Shown here in pieces: positions 26,753-36,905 of a DNA stretch of 64,000 nt. The notes beneath the pieces were generated by a model that was not told the DNA's origin, ran no database searches, and was given only the letters and a program-made list of their open reading frames with translations. Source of the stretch: Calothrix sp. NIES-4105 (lineage in GTDB: Bacteria > Cyanobacteriota > Cyanobacteriia > Cyanobacteriales > Nostocaceae); the NCBI RefSeq assembly GCF_002368415.1, contig NZ_AP018290.1:9725717-9789716 (forward strand), written 5' to 3'. The translations under genes and the position numbers were made by a program. Numbering within the stretch: the first letter of the stretch is position 1; every line of letters begins with the position of its first letter.

Positions 26753-26853
26753 TGCAACGGATGTAACGGATGTAACGGATAAGCAATTATAAAAGACAAA
26801 AATTTGTTAGATAAAATCAACTATCCGTTACATCCGCTCATTATCCGTTGCCA
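26753..26853. repeat. Foldback repeat, AACGGATGT family, copy 2
   Basis: Left arm GCAACGGATGTAACGGATGT then AACGGAT; right arm ATCCGTTACATCCGCTCATT then ATCCGTTGCC; AT-rich loop. The left arm is a tandem array of the 9-mer GGATGTAAC. Confidence 0.85.
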
Positions 26854-26942
26854 ATAAGTATCAAATCTGACTAGTAATTAACCAAAAAATGTTGTAAAAA
26901 AATAGCACAGTGTTTGCTTGGTTAAACTAGGTCTTACTCGTT

Positions 26943-27497
26943 ATGCGCGAAAGTCCAATAGGAATAGTTATAGCTCTGTTAGTTACATTTGGTTTGGGTG
27001 CAGGTAGTATTTGGTGGGCATATCAGGTTGGTTTTGGAAGTCAATCAAATAGTGTGCAAGCTTTACCAGATTCTACATCTGAAATGGGGGTGCCTGTGTT
27101 TAGTCAGTCACCTGTACAACAAACACCAACTCAAGAAGCAACTCCGACTTTAACCCCAACACCTCAACCAGTTAAAATCGATGATGCCCAATTACCTATT
27201 GAGGAACGAGTAAAGTTTGTAATTGATACGAATCAATTAACATCATCAGGTCAACAAGCACTTGAAAAACTGGCGAATACAGCCATTAAATATACAAAGA
27301 AAGATGTAATTTTACCTATAAACGTAGGCGTAGCAGAATCCGAATATAGTCAAACCCTTGCTCAACAACGAGGAGAAAGTATTGCTGCTTATTTTAGGGA
27401 TAAAGGATTTTCTAAAAAGATAATAATTTCTAAAAATAATGTCGAAGACATTAAACAAAGACGAACAACTGTTGAAGTAAGCCTAAACAAAAATTAG
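26943..27497 (+). CDS. Single-span envelope protein with OmpA-like C-terminus
   Basis: 184 residues: a membrane anchor (8-27), a Pro/Thr/Gln-rich linker (50-78) and a C-terminal domain (90-183) whose YSQTLAQQRGESIAAYFRDK resembles the S-x-x-R-A-x-x-V helix of OmpA-type peptidoglycan-binding domains, though the full signature is not present. Likely periplasmic, tied to the cell wall. Function uncertain. Confidence 0.65.
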   Translation: MRESPIGIVIALLVTFGLGAGSIWWAYQVGFGSQSNSVQALPDSTSEMGVPVFSQSPVQQTPTQEATPTLTPTPQPVKIDDAQLPIEERVKFVIDTNQLTSSGQQALEKLANTAIKYTKKDVILPINVGVAESEYSQTLAQQRGESIAAYFRDKGFSKKIIISKNNVEDIKQRRTTVEVSLNKN

Positions 27498-27543
27498 ACA
27501 CGGATGAGACGGATTTCACAGATGCCACGGACAGTCTAAAATT

Positions 27544-28464
27544 CTAACATCGTCTGACGTTTAAACAGCACCATTCTTTGCGCTTCCATAGTGCAGCAAC
27601 TATCCAGCCATGCTTTTCTAAAATATCAACAACGGATTTTGATTGTTCTACAAGAATACCGCTGAAGATACCCCAAGTTGTTGGTTTGGTAATGGCGGTT
27701 ATTTGTGGTACAAGCTTAATAATTACGTCAGCTAGTATATTACAAACTATCCCGTCAACGGGTTGGTCAAGTATTTTTGCTAAAGTTTCCGCACTACCTT
27801 CAAAAGAAAATAAACGGTCTGCGTCAATACCATTGAGAATTCGATTTTCCATTGTTGCTTTTACTGCTAACGGGTCGGTATCAACTCCGTAAGCTTTTTT
27901 GGCGCCGAGTAAGATTGCACCAACACAAAGTATACCAGAACCGCAGCCTATATCAGCAATAACCACATCGTTCAATTTAGTGTTTTCACCTGTAAAAGAT
28001 GTGCCATAATCACTAAACCGCATTTCTAAAGCTTCTAAACAAAGCTGAGTAGTAGCATGATTTCCTGTACCAAAAGCAACACCTGGGTCAAGTTTAATTA
28101 CTAGTCGGTCAGAGTCAGTAGGCATAGGTAGCCATGCTGGGTTAATCAGGAATCTATCACCAATTTCTTGGGGATGCCAATATTGTTTCCAGCTACTTGC
28201 CCAGTCTTGCTCATCAATCAAATGCCACTGTAAAGTGGGTGGAGGTAATTCGATACATAATGCATCTTGGCGCAGTAATAATGATAATGCTGCTAAATCT
28301 ATTAGATGCACTTTGATTTGCGGCAAATATGCCCGTACTAAACTCGCATCCCCTTTTCGTTCGCTTGCTGTTCCACGACACCCAAAATCTTCTAGGCGCC
28401 AGAAAATAGAATCTTCAAGTTCAGGTTCGCAGGTTATTTGTATTTCCCACCAAGTGTTTGCCAT
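27544..28464 (-). CDS. prmA: Ribosomal protein L11 methyltransferase PrmA
   Basis: 306 residues. N-terminal substrate-recognition region, then a Rossmann methyltransferase domain: [39 protein letters not shown] (SAM-binding motif I) and VCNILADVI (N-I-L-A motif typical of PrmA). Trimethylates L11. It follows serA on the same strand, but a 163-bp heptamer-repeat block separates them. Confidence 0.94.
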   Translation of the reverse strand: MANTWWEIQITCEPELEDSIFWRLEDFGCRGTASERKGDASLVRAYLPQIKVHLIDLAALSLLLRQDALCIELPPPTLQWHLIDEQDWASSWKQYWHPQEIGDRFLINPAWLPMPTDSDRLVIKLDPGVAFGTGNHATTQLCLEALEMRFSDYGTSFTGENTKLNDVVIADIGCGSGILCVGAILLGAKKAYGVDTDPLAVKATMENRILNGIDADRLFSFEGSAETLAKILDQPVDGIVCNILADVIIKLVPQITAITKPTTWGIFSGILVEQSKSVVDILEKHGWIVAALWKRKEWCCLNVRRC

Positions 28465-28627
28465 AGTAAGAGTGCAAAGTGCTGAGTTCTAAGTGCTGAG
28501 TGCTGAGTAGTGAGTGCTGAGTTTTGAGATGAAAGTGTAGAATAAGCTAACTTTCGACTACTTTCTTTATTTACTCAGCACTCAGCACTCAGCACTTTCT
28601 ACTATTGACTCAGCACTTTCTACTACT
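28465..28627. repeat. GTGCTGA/ACTCAGC heptamer block between serA and prmA
   Basis: GTGCTGA-type units (28468-28530) face ACTCAGC units (28572-28620), forming a long foldback. May decouple the two same-strand genes. Confidence 0.8.
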
Positions 28628-30208
28628 TTATAAATTTACTGTATACGCATCACGGATTCCAGGTACTTTAGTTATCTCCGTCAAGATGCCATCAGGTAAG
28701 GGATCATCAAGACTGAGTGCCATGACCGCATCACCGCGAACAATTTTGCGACCTACCTGCATACTGGCAATATTCACATTAAAGCTACCCAAAAGGGAAC
28801 CAAGTTTGCCAATAATACCTGGCATGTCACGGTGGAGAGTAAACAGCATGTGCTGACTTGGGGGAACGTTTATTGGGAAACCATCCATGTTGGTAAGACG
28901 AATTTCACCATCACCTAATAAGGCGCCTGTTACAGAATGAGTACCCAAATTACCTGTTGCTTCTAGGTGAAGTGAACCTGCATAATCACGAACAGCGGCA
29001 TCACGAGTTTCGATTACTCTAATTCCACGTTCTTTGGCTTCAATCGAGGCGTTAACGTAATTAACTCGTTCGCGTAAAGCTTGATGCAGTAAACCTTTCA
29101 GCGCTGCAACTACTAAAGGCTGGCTCTTATTAGTTGCTATTTCTCCTTGCAATCGAATGTTGAGTAATTCAACTCTTCCACCCGCTAGCTGCCCAACTAG
29201 TCTACCAAGCGTTTCCGCTAGTTGCATATAGGGCTTAAGCTCCTCTAGTACATCCGGCCCCAATCCTGGTATATTTACTGCCGAGCGTGCGGGTAGTCCA
29301 AGCAACACGTCGCGTATTTGCTCGGCAACGTCTATTGCTACGTTGACTTGTGCTTCGGTAGTCGAGGCGCCCAAGTGAGGTGTCAAAATTATATCTTTGC
29401 CTATTTCACGCAAAGCTGAGTCGGCTAATGGCTCCGACTCGAAAACATCTAATGCGGCGCCTGCTATTTTACCTTCCTTAACTGCAGTTGCAAGTGCTGC
29501 CTCATCAATAATGCCACCGCGCGCACAATTAATGATGCGAGTCGTTGGCTTCATCTTAGCCAACAATTCAGAATTGATTAAATGCGTGGTTTCAGGGGTT
29601 TTGGGAATATGTAGCGTGATATAATCAGCTTGTTGTGCTAGTACATCCATATCAACTAACTGACAGCCAATTTGCTCCGCGCGTTCGGTGGAGATAAATG
29701 GGTCATAAGCTAGTAACTTCATACCCATTGCTCTGGCAACAGCAGCAACGTGAGAGCCAATTTTGCCTAAACCCACAATACCGAGAGTTTTTTTATAAAC
29801 TTCTGCACCAACAAAAGTTTTGCGATCCCACTCACCACGTTTAACCGATGCATTTGCATCTGGAATGTGACGCGACAAAGAAAGCATCATTGCTAGTGCG
29901 TGTTCAGCAGCAGCAATAGTATTGCCTTCTGGCGAATTAACTACCACAATACCTTGGCGTGTCGCTGCTGGTACATCGACATTATCTACACCAACACCCG
30001 CGCGACCGATGATTTTCAAGCTTGTACCAGCTTCAATAATTTCTTTTGTAACACGGGTACCAGAACGAATCATCAACGCATCGTATTCACCGATGATGCT
30101 TACCAGTTCATCGGGTTTTAATGTCGTTTTAACATCGACAGTAGCGACTTGAGATAGTATGTCTATCCCAGCTTGGTCAATTGGATCGGAAACGAGAACC
30201 TTAGACAT
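28628..30208 (-). CDS. serA: D-3-phosphoglycerate dehydrogenase
   Basis: First enzyme of the phosphorylated serine pathway. 526 residues, long form: catalytic and NAD domain (1-310; [58 protein letters not shown]), an intervening domain (320-450) and a C-terminal ACT domain (452-526; [20 protein letters not shown]) for serine feedback. A long hairpin lies 75-155 bp upstream. Confidence 0.96.
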   Translation of the reverse strand: MSKVLVSDPIDQAGIDILSQVATVDVKTTLKPDELVSIIGEYDALMIRSGTRVTKEIIEAGTSLKIIGRAGVGVDNVDVPAATRQGIVVVNSPEGNTIAAAEHALAMMLSLSRHIPDANASVKRGEWDRKTFVGAEVYKKTLGIVGLGKIGSHVAAVARAMGMKLLAYDPFISTERAEQIGCQLVDMDVLAQQADYITLHIPKTPETTHLINSELLAKMKPTTRIINCARGGIIDEAALATAVKEGKIAGAALDVFESEPLADSALREIGKDIILTPHLGASTTEAQVNVAIDVAEQIRDVLLGLPARSAVNIPGLGPDVLEELKPYMQLAETLGRLVGQLAGGRVELLNIRLQGEIATNKSQPLVVAALKGLLHQALRERVNYVNASIEAKERGIRVIETRDAAVRDYAGSLHLEATGNLGTHSVTGALLGDGEIRLTNMDGFPINVPPSQHMLFTLHRDMPGIIGKLGSLLGSFNVNIASMQVGRKIVRGDAVMALSLDDPLPDGILTEITKVPGIRDAYTVNL

Positions 30209-30700
30209 GATGGCTGAATTCTTGCATTTGAGGTAATTCTGGACAGAAATTTACAGTTTAAACTTAAATGCTTCCACTTAATTAACTTATATATTCAAGC
30301 GGTTGGCATTCATCCACCCACTCGGTAAATATAAACCATTGAATGGGTCAACCGCTTATATATTTATCAAAAATTCTTATATTGTCACCAGCCACGATAT
30401 ATTCTCTAAGCATATGGGTATATAAAGCTACCTTATTTGCTGTATAATTTTTGCTTGTAGAGACGCGATTAATCGCGTCTCTACCGGAGCGCGTAAACCG
30501 GGGGTTTAAAAGCAGCGATTTTAACCAATGGTCTAAGGTTTATCTATGTCGATAAACAATCTTGAAATATTATTCAATGCTTTTTAAACTGCAATTAAAT
30601 AATCATTTATTCAATATCAAATTATAATTAATGCTTTTATATAGTAGTCATATTACACTCAATTTGTGGCACGTGCGTAAGTTATTGAATGGTATTTCAT
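30209..30700. other. Intergenic region with two hairpins
   Basis: Contains a long imperfect hairpin (30285-30366; arms AAGCGGTTG/CAACCGCTT extended by TATATA ends) and the TGTAGAGACG palindrome at 30456-30484. No gene. The first hairpin is near the serA promoter. Confidence 0.6.
30456..30484. repeat. TGTAGAGACG palindrome
   Basis: TGTAGAGACGCGATT followed by AATCGCGTCTCTAC; 29 bp. Confidence 0.8.
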
Positions 30701-30940
30701 ATGAAACTAAACTTTGAGCAAATGACGGATGCGGAATTAAGAGCTTATGCACTTGAGCATCGTTCTGAAGAAGACATTGAAGCTTTGCGCGTTTTGTTTG
30801 GTCGTCGTAAGCATAATCCAGATGCTATAGTATTTCATCCTCCTAAGAATAAGCAAGAGGAGCAAGAGCAATTTGAGTTATTCAAGCGTATTATTGAGGA
30901 AAAAAAGAAAAAAGCTAATTCTGACAACTCAACACAATGA
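30701..30940 (+). CDS. Small DUF6887-like protein
   Basis: 79 residues from ATG 30701 (MKLNFEQMTDAELRAYALEH), highly charged, with a Lys/Glu-rich C-terminus. The N-terminal MTxxELRAYxLEHR pattern is common to short cyanobacterial proteins found beside toxin-antitoxin genes (DUF6887, recalled rather than searched). It lies 98 bp before mazE. ATG 30689 is an alternative start. Role unknown, possibly an orphan antitoxin-like gene. Confidence 0.65.
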   Translation: MKLNFEQMTDAELRAYALEHRSEEDIEALRVLFGRRKHNPDAIVFHPPKNKQEEQEQFELFKRIIEEKKKKANSDNSTQ

Positions 30941-31038
30941 AATAACCAACTACTTCAGATATTGACAGCAATATACATAGACACCTTGACTAAGCTCGCT
31001 TCAAGTAATTACAATGTAATTACATAGCTGAACTGAAG

Positions 31039-31308
31039 GTGATAACTATGGACGCAGTAATTAGGACGCGGATTGTTAAAGTTGGAAATTCACTCTTAAT
31101 TCGCATTCCTAAGCTTTTATTAGAACAAAGTGGTATTGATACAGAGGTAGAAATAGAAGTACGTAAAGACCATTTGATTCTTCGCCCTGCATCGTGCGTG
31201 CGGGCTGGTTGGAACGAAGCTTTTGCTAAGATGGCAGAACTTAAAGATGACGTTTTGCTTGATAATGTTGATACTACTAATTGGGATCAGCTTGAGTGGG
31301 AATGGTAG
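31039..31308 (+). CDS. mazE: MazE/AbrB-type antitoxin
   Basis: 89 residues with a swapped-hairpin AbrB DNA-binding domain at the N-terminus (RIVKVGNSLLIRIPKLLLEQ, IDTEVEIEVRKDHLILRPAS) and an acidic C-terminal tail that would bind the toxin. The stop codon overlaps the ATG of the following mazF frame (ATGGTAG), the usual coupled layout. The start could also be the later ATG 31048 (MDAVIR). Confidence 0.9.
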   Translation: MITMDAVIRTRIVKVGNSLLIRIPKLLLEQSGIDTEVEIEVRKDHLILRPASCVRAGWNEAFAKMAELKDDVLLDNVDTTNWDQLEWEW

Positions 31309-31626
31309 TGCAGCGTTTTGATGTTTTCTTGATAAATCTCGACCCTACGGTTGGTAGTGAAATAAAAAAAAACAAGACCATGCGTAATCATTTCGCCAGA
31401 TGAAATGAATTGTAATATTGCTACGGTTATTGTTGCTCCCATGACGACAAGAGGTCAACCGTATCCCACACGGGTAGCTTGTAATTTTCAACGAAAAGAT
31501 GGGCAAATAGTACTTGATCAAATTCGTACTGTTGATAAGACACGATTAGTTAAACATCTTGGTCAAATAAATATTGATGAGCAAAAGGCAGTTATCGATA
31601 CCTTAGCTGAAATTTTTGCAGAGTAG
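31302..31626 (+). pseudogene. mazF: MazF-type mRNA interferase, frameshifted at an A9 run
   Basis: Frame from ATG 31302 reads MVVQRFDVFLINLDPTVGSE then stops early. Dropping one A from the nine-A run at 31364-31372 restores KKTRPCVIISPDEMN and joins the downstream frame IATVIVAPMTTRGQPYPTRV through to LAEIFAE. The corrected product (~107 residues) has the MazF landmarks (TRPCVIISPDEMN, PMTT, DQIRTVDKTRL). Either a pseudogene, a sequencing error in a homopolymer, or a gene rescued by slippage. Confidence 0.85.
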
Positions 31627-31889
31627 TGGTCTGTGTCATTAATTTTGGGGAGTTGTAGCATAGGTGTCAAAAGCCTGTGCAATGCGTGTTTTTTTACCAC
31701 AGAGGCACAGAGTAAACAGAGGAAGAGGAATTAACCACATAATCCGGAGGATTTACCGCAGGGTAGACACGCTCGTACACAGAGAAGAGAGCATTCGTGC
31801 GTTGGTGCCAACACCCCAGAATAAAATTATTTATGTTGATTTTTATGTCAAAATTATTTCCATTTTCTAGCATTATCGGTTAAATGTAA
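31627..31889. other. Gap between mazF and brnT remnants
   Basis: Contains a TAGCATAGGTG..GCCTGTGC hairpin (31658-31682) and a degraded CACAGAGG array (31697-31725). An open frame at 31664-31870 has repeat-derived composition and is not credible. Confidence 0.5.
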
Positions 31890-32081
31890 CTACAATTTGT
31901 AGTTACTGTTGAAGATAACCGTTTTGATTATGGTGAAGTACGCTTTATTACACTTGGATTACTTGAAGATGATGTTGTTGTGGTTGTTCATACCGAACGA
32001 AAAAACAAGATACGTATAATTTCAATAAGGAAGGCAACGAAGAATGAAAGAACCAACTACTTCCAACAAATCGCAAACTGA
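31890..32081 (+). pseudogene. brnT: BrnT-type toxin, N-terminally truncated
   Basis: The frame reads VVTVEDNRFDYGEVRFITLG then DDVVVVVHTERKNKIRIISI and RKATKNERTNYF, the C-terminal ~60% of a BrnT ribonuclease toxin. The N-terminal part is missing; an in-frame stop lies at 31887, and there is no start codon. The 3' end overlaps brnA by 38 bp as in intact brnTA operons. Confidence 0.75.
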
Positions 32082-32319
32082 CTGGGAACGACTTCATGCA
32101 ATGACGGATGAGGATATTGACTTTTCGGATTGTCCAGAAATTACACCGGAGATGTTTGCTAATTCTGTTGTACGTCGTGGTTTGAAACCTGTTAGCAAGA
32201 AAGTGCAAGTTACGCTGCGTGTTGATAGCGATGTCTTGGAATGGTTTAAAGCTAAAGGGCAGGGATATCAAACACAAATTAACGCATTACTTCGAGCGTA
32301 TATGGAAGCTCACGAGTAA
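32044..32319 (+). CDS. brnA: BrnA-type antitoxin
   Basis: 91 residues. ERLHAMTDEDIDFSDCPEIT, then the ribbon-helix-helix DNA-binding part KKVQVTLRVDSDVLEWFKAK, GYQTQINALLRAYMEAH. Normally represses brnTA and neutralises BrnT. Here it is intact while its toxin is truncated, and the operon's own promoter seems lost with the brnT 5' end, so its expression is uncertain. Confidence 0.88.
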   Translation: MKEPTTSNKSQTDWERLHAMTDEDIDFSDCPEITPEMFANSVVRRGLKPVSKKVQVTLRVDSDVLEWFKAKGQGYQTQINALLRAYMEAHE

Positions 32320-32330
32320 TTCGAGATTTT

Positions 32331-32397
32331 TGGTGCGTCACTGCACTTTATTTTTGGGTTTTGTGCCAAGATTGTTTTAGCAGTGACGCACCCTACG
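32331..32397. repeat. GGTGCGTCACTGC hairpin between brnA and panB
   Basis: Arms GGTGCGTCACTGC (32332-32344) and GCAGTGACGCACC (32380-32392) then CTAC. On the minus strand its GTAGGG end supplies the TAG stop of panB. Possible shared terminator. Confidence 0.75.
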
Positions 32398-33166
32398 TGG
32401 GAAATTTTCGTTCTCTGACTTCTGTGCTGTATTGTGTTATGGCGCCTGTAATAATTTCGCGTAGGTTTGTGTAAACTTTTGCGAAGGGTGGTTGTTTTTC
32501 GGAGAGTCCTAATAAGTCGGATGTTACTAGTACTTGACCATCACAGTGTACGCTGGCGCCAATTCCAATTGTAGGAATACTGAGTTTTTGTGTGATTTGT
32601 GATGCTAAGTTACTGGGTATGTGTTCTAGAACGATTGAAAAGGCGCCTGCTTGTTCGAGGGCTATTGCTTCATTTAATATATGTTCGGCAGAATCTTCAG
32701 TTTTACCTTGTTGCTTTAAACCAATTTGATGAATTGATTGTGGTGTTAAACCAACATGTGCCATGACAGGTATACCCGCTTGTACTAATCTTGCTACAGT
32801 TTCTAACATTGCTGGATACCCACCTTCAACTTTAATTGCTTGGGCACCAGTTTCTTTTAACACCCGTCCAGCAGAGTGTATTGCTTGTTGAATACTTTCT
32901 TGGTAAGTCAAAAACGGTAAGTCTACCACCATAAGCGCGCGCTTAACTCCACGACGCACAGAAGAAGCATGGTATATCATTTCGTCTAATGTTATGGGCA
33001 GTGTTGTTTCATACCCAAGCATTACTGCCATCGAATCTCCAACTAATACTATATCTATACCAGCAGCATCAAGAAGCTGTGCCGTAATATAATCCCAAGC
33101 AGTTAACGCCACAATTGTACGACCTAGCTGTTTCCACTGAATAATTTGTTGGATAGTAACGGGCAT
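32393..33166 (-). CDS. panB: 3-methyl-2-oxobutanoate hydroxymethyltransferase
   Basis: 257 residues, TIM-barrel PanB, first step of pantothenate synthesis (ketopantoate formation from methylene-THF). Landmarks: [74 protein letters not shown]. Its stop codon lies in a hairpin repeat, and a pure GTTAGGA heptamer array begins 8 bp before its start codon. Confidence 0.95.
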   Translation of the reverse strand: MPVTIQQIIQWKQLGRTIVALTAWDYITAQLLDAAGIDIVLVGDSMAVMLGYETTLPITLDEMIYHASSVRRGVKRALMVVDLPFLTYQESIQQAIHSAGRVLKETGAQAIKVEGGYPAMLETVARLVQAGIPVMAHVGLTPQSIHQIGLKQQGKTEDSAEHILNEAIALEQAGAFSIVLEHIPSNLASQITQKLSIPTIGIGASVHCDGQVLVTSDLLGLSEKQPPFAKVYTNLREIITGAITQYSTEVRERKFPT

Positions 33167-33173
33167 TTTTATA

Positions 33174-33240
33174 AGTTAGGAGTTAGGAGTTAGGAGTTAG
33201 GAGTTAGGAGTTAGGAGTTAGGAGTTAGGAGTTAGGAGTT
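33174..33240. repeat. GTTAGGA array in the panB leader
   Basis: Nine near-perfect GTTAGGA heptamers occupy the region 8-74 bp upstream of the panB ATG, where the ribosome-binding site and leader should be. Confidence 0.9.
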
Positions 33241-33386
33241 GAAAACTTTAAAATTTTAATTCAACCTTGCTCGGAGCTATTTTGTTTCTCATTTCTAACT
33301 TTAACTATAAATTCCTGACTTTTAACTCTGCACCTCCAAACTTTTACAGACATGACATATCACACCTCTATACTCCGCGCCGACAG

Positions 33387-33441
33387 TACGGGCGGGTTTA
33401 CCTATATCTTGATAAATAACGAAAAATCTCAGTGAACCCGC
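33387..33441. repeat. Interspersed ~60-bp repeat, copy 3
   Basis: TACGGGCGGGTTTACCTATA, centre TCTTGATAAATAACG, end GTGAACCCGC; the right end is truncated compared with other copies. Confidence 0.8.
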
Positions 33442-33481
33442 ATAAAGGCGCCTCTTACCTCCTGACCCCTGACTCGTGACC

Positions 33482-34546
33482 TTATTTTACTTTTCTACCA
33501 AAGGCTAAATGTTCTTTTGCTTTTGGCATGTTGGGCATTAACCAAGCTAAACCTTCGCTGGTTCCTATCCAAAGTTTATTACCTGTGTCAGGCGCCAGCG
33601 CGAAAACGCGACTTGATGGCAACCCAGCAACTTGGTCTAATAACTTTCCGGTGTTTGGGTCGAGTCGCATTAAACCGTTGGTGGTACCAACCCAGACGCT
33701 ACCATCTTTGGCAAAGCTAACAGATGTCACGTTTCTGCCACGCAAAGGAGTTACTGAACGTAGCACCATTCCATTTTTGGGGTTGACTACAAGTAGATTA
33801 TTTGGCATACCTGCCCAAATTAACCCTTCTGGACTAATTGCTAAAGCTTGTACTGTTCCTCCTGGTAAATTGTTTATTGTCTTTAAAATAAAAGCATTTT
33901 TTGTGTTGACTCGCACTAAACCATCAAGCGTTCCTACCCAAAGTTGACCTTCTGCATCTAAGGTCATGGCATTTGCGCTTACACCTGGTAGGTTTTTGAG
34001 GGTAGTCATAATTAAACCTTGGTCTGGACTAACTAGTGCCAAACCATTATCGGTACCTGTCCATACATAACCCCGTTTATCTACTAATAATGATAAAACC
34101 CGCTTTGATGGTAAAAATAAGTTTTGACCTGTAATTTCACTAGTACGTAAATCGACTCGCTTTAATCCTTCATATGTTCCTACCCACAGGCGCCCAACTT
34201 TATCTTGCGCTAAGGCACCAATCGCAATATTCGGTAAACTAACGCGCGCCAATATTTTACCAGTGTTGGGATCAATCCGCGATAAACCTCGCCATGAACC
34301 TACCCAAAGATTACCTGTAAAATCAGGCTGCAATGCTTGAACTCGATAGTCAATTTCTTCGCGTCTTCCATCTGGTGAGTCTTCTCGACCAGTTGGAGGC
34401 GCCGATGCTCCGTAAGCTGGCGTTAACTCGGATGGATTAACTTGTAAGGTTTCTTGAGCTACTGCGACCTTCACCCAAGGTATAGCTACCATCCCAAAAA
34501 GGACAGTACTAATCAATAATAGTGCGCGTTTCTTCAACAATACCAC
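33482..34546 (-). CDS. Exported beta-propeller (Reg_prop repeat) protein
   Basis: 354 residues: signal peptide (1-30, ending in AVA/Q), then about seven ~40-residue blades with the recurring pattern GxLWVGTxxGLxRVDPxTG (for example LWVGSWRGLSRIDPNTGK, LWVGTLDGLVRVNTK, VWVGTTNGLMRLDPNTGK). This is the propeller found in two-component hybrid sensors, but here no kinase domain is attached, so it is a free periplasmic or secreted propeller. Ligand unknown. Divergent from rbcL, 738 bp away. Confidence 0.85.
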   Translation of the reverse strand: MVLLKKRALLLISTVLFGMVAIPWVKVAVAQETLQVNPSELTPAYGASAPPTGREDSPDGRREEIDYRVQALQPDFTGNLWVGSWRGLSRIDPNTGKILARVSLPNIAIGALAQDKVGRLWVGTYEGLKRVDLRTSEITGQNLFLPSKRVLSLLVDKRGYVWTGTDNGLALVSPDQGLIMTTLKNLPGVSANAMTLDAEGQLWVGTLDGLVRVNTKNAFILKTINNLPGGTVQALAISPEGLIWAGMPNNLLVVNPKNGMVLRSVTPLRGRNVTSVSFAKDGSVWVGTTNGLMRLDPNTGKLLDQVAGLPSSRVFALAPDTGNKLWIGTSEGLAWLMPNMPKAKEHLAFGRKVK

Positions 34547-35284
34547 TGTCAGTTTCCTTTAAAGACACTCCCCTAAAGCCGTTACAGTCGGTTATTGCTC
34601 AGGGTTATCCTCAGTATTCCCAAAATTTCACGATTTCTATACACCGGCATCGTCGCTGTCAGTAAAATATTGTATACTTGGCTCATATATAATGCACTTT
34701 GTAAAGGCTTTGTAACGGAAACTTTACAAAAAACTTAAATCTTTATATAATAAAAAATTTAAATATAAAAGTTAAGAAGATTCAAAGAATAACTTATTAA
34801 TTTCTTGGTATATTTGTGTAACAGATAGCAATTCACGCTCCGGTGTGATTTTTATCTCTTACTTGTCAACCCCCTAAATCTACGTACATTGGAATTTTTG
34901 TTTGTGTCTGAATTAAATGGTCATTCAGTATGGCAGCATTCGCGAAGATTTAGCGCTCTTGATAAGGAAAAGATAAAAAGCTTTTTTTCTGGGACGAAGA
35001 AGAAGAGAGACATTATCTGCTTAAATAGATGGTTATAGTGTTAACGAGTAAACAAGCCTTTGGTTACGAAAAGTTAGTGGAAGGTAAATCGTCTTGATAG
35101 TGTTTATCAAGACTGTTTTCACCTGAATGCTGAATGTGAAACGCTAAAACTACCGAATTTATGATGGGTAAGCCCTGAATGCAATCAACGATGCTTGTTT
35201 AACGCACAAGCATATATAGTTGCGTGGGAAATTGCACCAGACGTGAATTGTAAATAACAAAGAGTGACTTCTTGGAAGGGAAAT
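34547..35284. other. rbcL upstream region
   Basis: 738 bp without a supported gene. Must hold the rbcL promoter; cyanobacterial rbc operons typically have long leaders. A hairpin TCTTGATAGTG/..TATCAAGA-like pair lies at 35092-35112. No clear NtcA (GTA-N8-TAC) or CcmR/NdhR site was recognised with confidence. Confidence 0.5.
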
Positions 35285-36715
35285 ATGTCTTACGCTCAAA
35301 CTCGGACCCAGAGCAAATCAGGGTATCAGGCAGGGGTTAAGGATTACAGATTAACTTATTACACCCCAGACTACACACCTAAAGATACAGATATTCTTGC
35401 TGCATTCCGGATGACTCCACAACCAGGAGTTCCCCCCGAAGAAGCAGGTGCGGCAGTTGCTGCTGAGTCATCGACTGGTACTTGGACAACAGTTTGGACT
35501 GACTTGCTCACCGACCTAGACCGCTACAAAGGTCGTTGCTACGACATCGAAGCAGTTCCTGGCGAAGACAATCAATATATTGCTTACGTTGCTTATCCTC
35601 TAGACTTGTTTGAGGAAGGTTCTGTAACAAACATGTTGACCTCAATTGTCGGTAACGTGTTTGGGTTCAAAGCATTACGCGCGCTGCGTTTGGAAGACTT
35701 ACGAATTCCTGTTGCTTACCTCAAGACTTTCCAAGGTCCTCCACACGGTATTCAGGTAGAACGCGACAAGTTAAACAAGTACGGTCGTCCTTTATTGGGT
35801 TGTACAATCAAACCCAAACTTGGTTTATCAGCTAAGAACTACGGACGCGCGGTTTATGAGTGTCTACGTGGTGGTTTGGACTTCACCAAAGACGACGAAA
35901 ACATTAACTCACAACCTTTCCAACGCTGGAGAGACCGTTTCTTGTTTGTAGCTGATGCTATTCACAAGTCCCAAGCAGAAACAGGTGAAATCAAAGGTCA
36001 CTACTTAAACGTAACTGCTCCTACCTGCGAAGAAATGATGAAGCGTGCTGAGTTCGCAAAAGAACTCAAAATGCCCATCATTATGCATGACTACTTAACC
36101 GCAGGTTTTACCGCGAATACCACTTTGTCAAGATGGTGTCGTGATAACGGTCTACTGCTCCACATTCACCGCGCAATGCACGCGGTAATTGACCGTCAAA
36201 AGAACCACGGTATTCACTTCCGCGTTTTAGCTAAAACTCTCCGGATGTCCGGTGGTGACCACATTCACACAGGTACCGTTGTAGGTAAGCTTGAAGGTGA
36301 ACGTGGTATTACAATGGGCTTCGTTGACTTGTTACGTGAAAATTACGTAGAACAAGACAAGTCGCGCGGTATTTACTTTACACAAGACTGGGCTTCGATG
36401 CCTGGAGTAATGGCTGTTGCTTCTGGTGGTATCCACGTATGGCACATGCCTGCGCTCGTTGAAATCTTTGGCGACGACTCAGTACTACAGTTCGGTGGTG
36501 GTACATTAGGACACCCTTGGGGTAATGCACCTGGCGCCACAGCTAACCGTGTTGCACTCGAAGCTTGTATTCAAGCACGTAACGAAGGTCGTAACTTGGC
36601 TCGTGAAGGTAACGACGTTATTCGCGAAGCTTGTAAGTGGTCTCCTGAATTGGCTGCTGCTTGTGAACTTTGGAAAGAAATCAAGTTCGAGTTCGAGGCA
36701 ATGGATACCGTCTAA
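35285..36715 (+). CDS. rbcL: Ribulose bisphosphate carboxylase large subunit (form IB)
   Basis: 476 residues from ATG 35285 ([20 protein letters not shown]); an upstream in-frame GTG is less likely. Catalytic landmarks: [17 protein letters not shown] (carbamylated Lys with Asp and Glu), [29 protein letters not shown], loop 6 [15 protein letters not shown] and [18 protein letters not shown]. Carbon fixation in beta-carboxysomes. First gene of rbcL-rbcX-rbcS; the rbcL-rbcX gap contains repeats. Confidence 0.99.
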   Translation: MSYAQTRTQSKSGYQAGVKDYRLTYYTPDYTPKDTDILAAFRMTPQPGVPPEEAGAAVAAESSTGTWTTVWTDLLTDLDRYKGRCYDIEAVPGEDNQYIAYVAYPLDLFEEGSVTNMLTSIVGNVFGFKALRALRLEDLRIPVAYLKTFQGPPHGIQVERDKLNKYGRPLLGCTIKPKLGLSAKNYGRAVYECLRGGLDFTKDDENINSQPFQRWRDRFLFVADAIHKSQAETGEIKGHYLNVTAPTCEEMMKRAEFAKELKMPIIMHDYLTAGFTANTTLSRWCRDNGLLLHIHRAMHAVIDRQKNHGIHFRVLAKTLRMSGGDHIHTGTVVGKLEGERGITMGFVDLLRENYVEQDKSRGIYFTQDWASMPGVMAVASGGIHVWHMPALVEIFGDDSVLQFGGGTLGHPWGNAPGATANRVALEACIQARNEGRNLAREGNDVIREACKWSPELAAACELWKEIKFEFEAMDTV

Positions 36716-36718
36716 TCA

Positions 36719-36778
36719 GTGATGAGTGGAAAGTGCTGAGTGCTGAGTGAGTGTAGAGACGAGATATATCGCGTCTCG
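36719..36778. repeat. Heptamers and TGTAGAGACG element inside the rbc operon
   Basis: GTGCTGA-like units (36732-36750) are followed by TGTAGAGACGAGATATATCG then CGTCTCGA (36752-36778). ACTCAGC units reappear at 36854-36895, so the rbcL-rbcX gap is largely repeat-derived. Confidence 0.8.
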
Positions 36779-36905
36779 AAGTAGGTATTTTGGGCTAAGT
36801 AATATGCTAGACAGAAATTTTGCTCAAAATCTAAGACCCTTAATTAGCTGTTTACTCAGCACTCAAAACTTTATACTCAGAACTAATTATAGGCTGGGGT
36901 CAGGC

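Noticed and set aside
31664-31870. 68-codon plus-strand open frame between mazF and brnT
   Set aside because: Most of it is a CACAGAGG-type repeat and a hairpin; no protein-like pattern.
33528-33947. 139-codon frame antisense to the propeller gene
   Set aside because: Its periodic look (VPTQ..) merely reflects the propeller repeats on the other strand.
36747-36905. N-terminal extension of rbcX
   Set aside because: The extra 53 codons are translated repeat sequence; RbcX homologues begin at MNIKQIAKDT.
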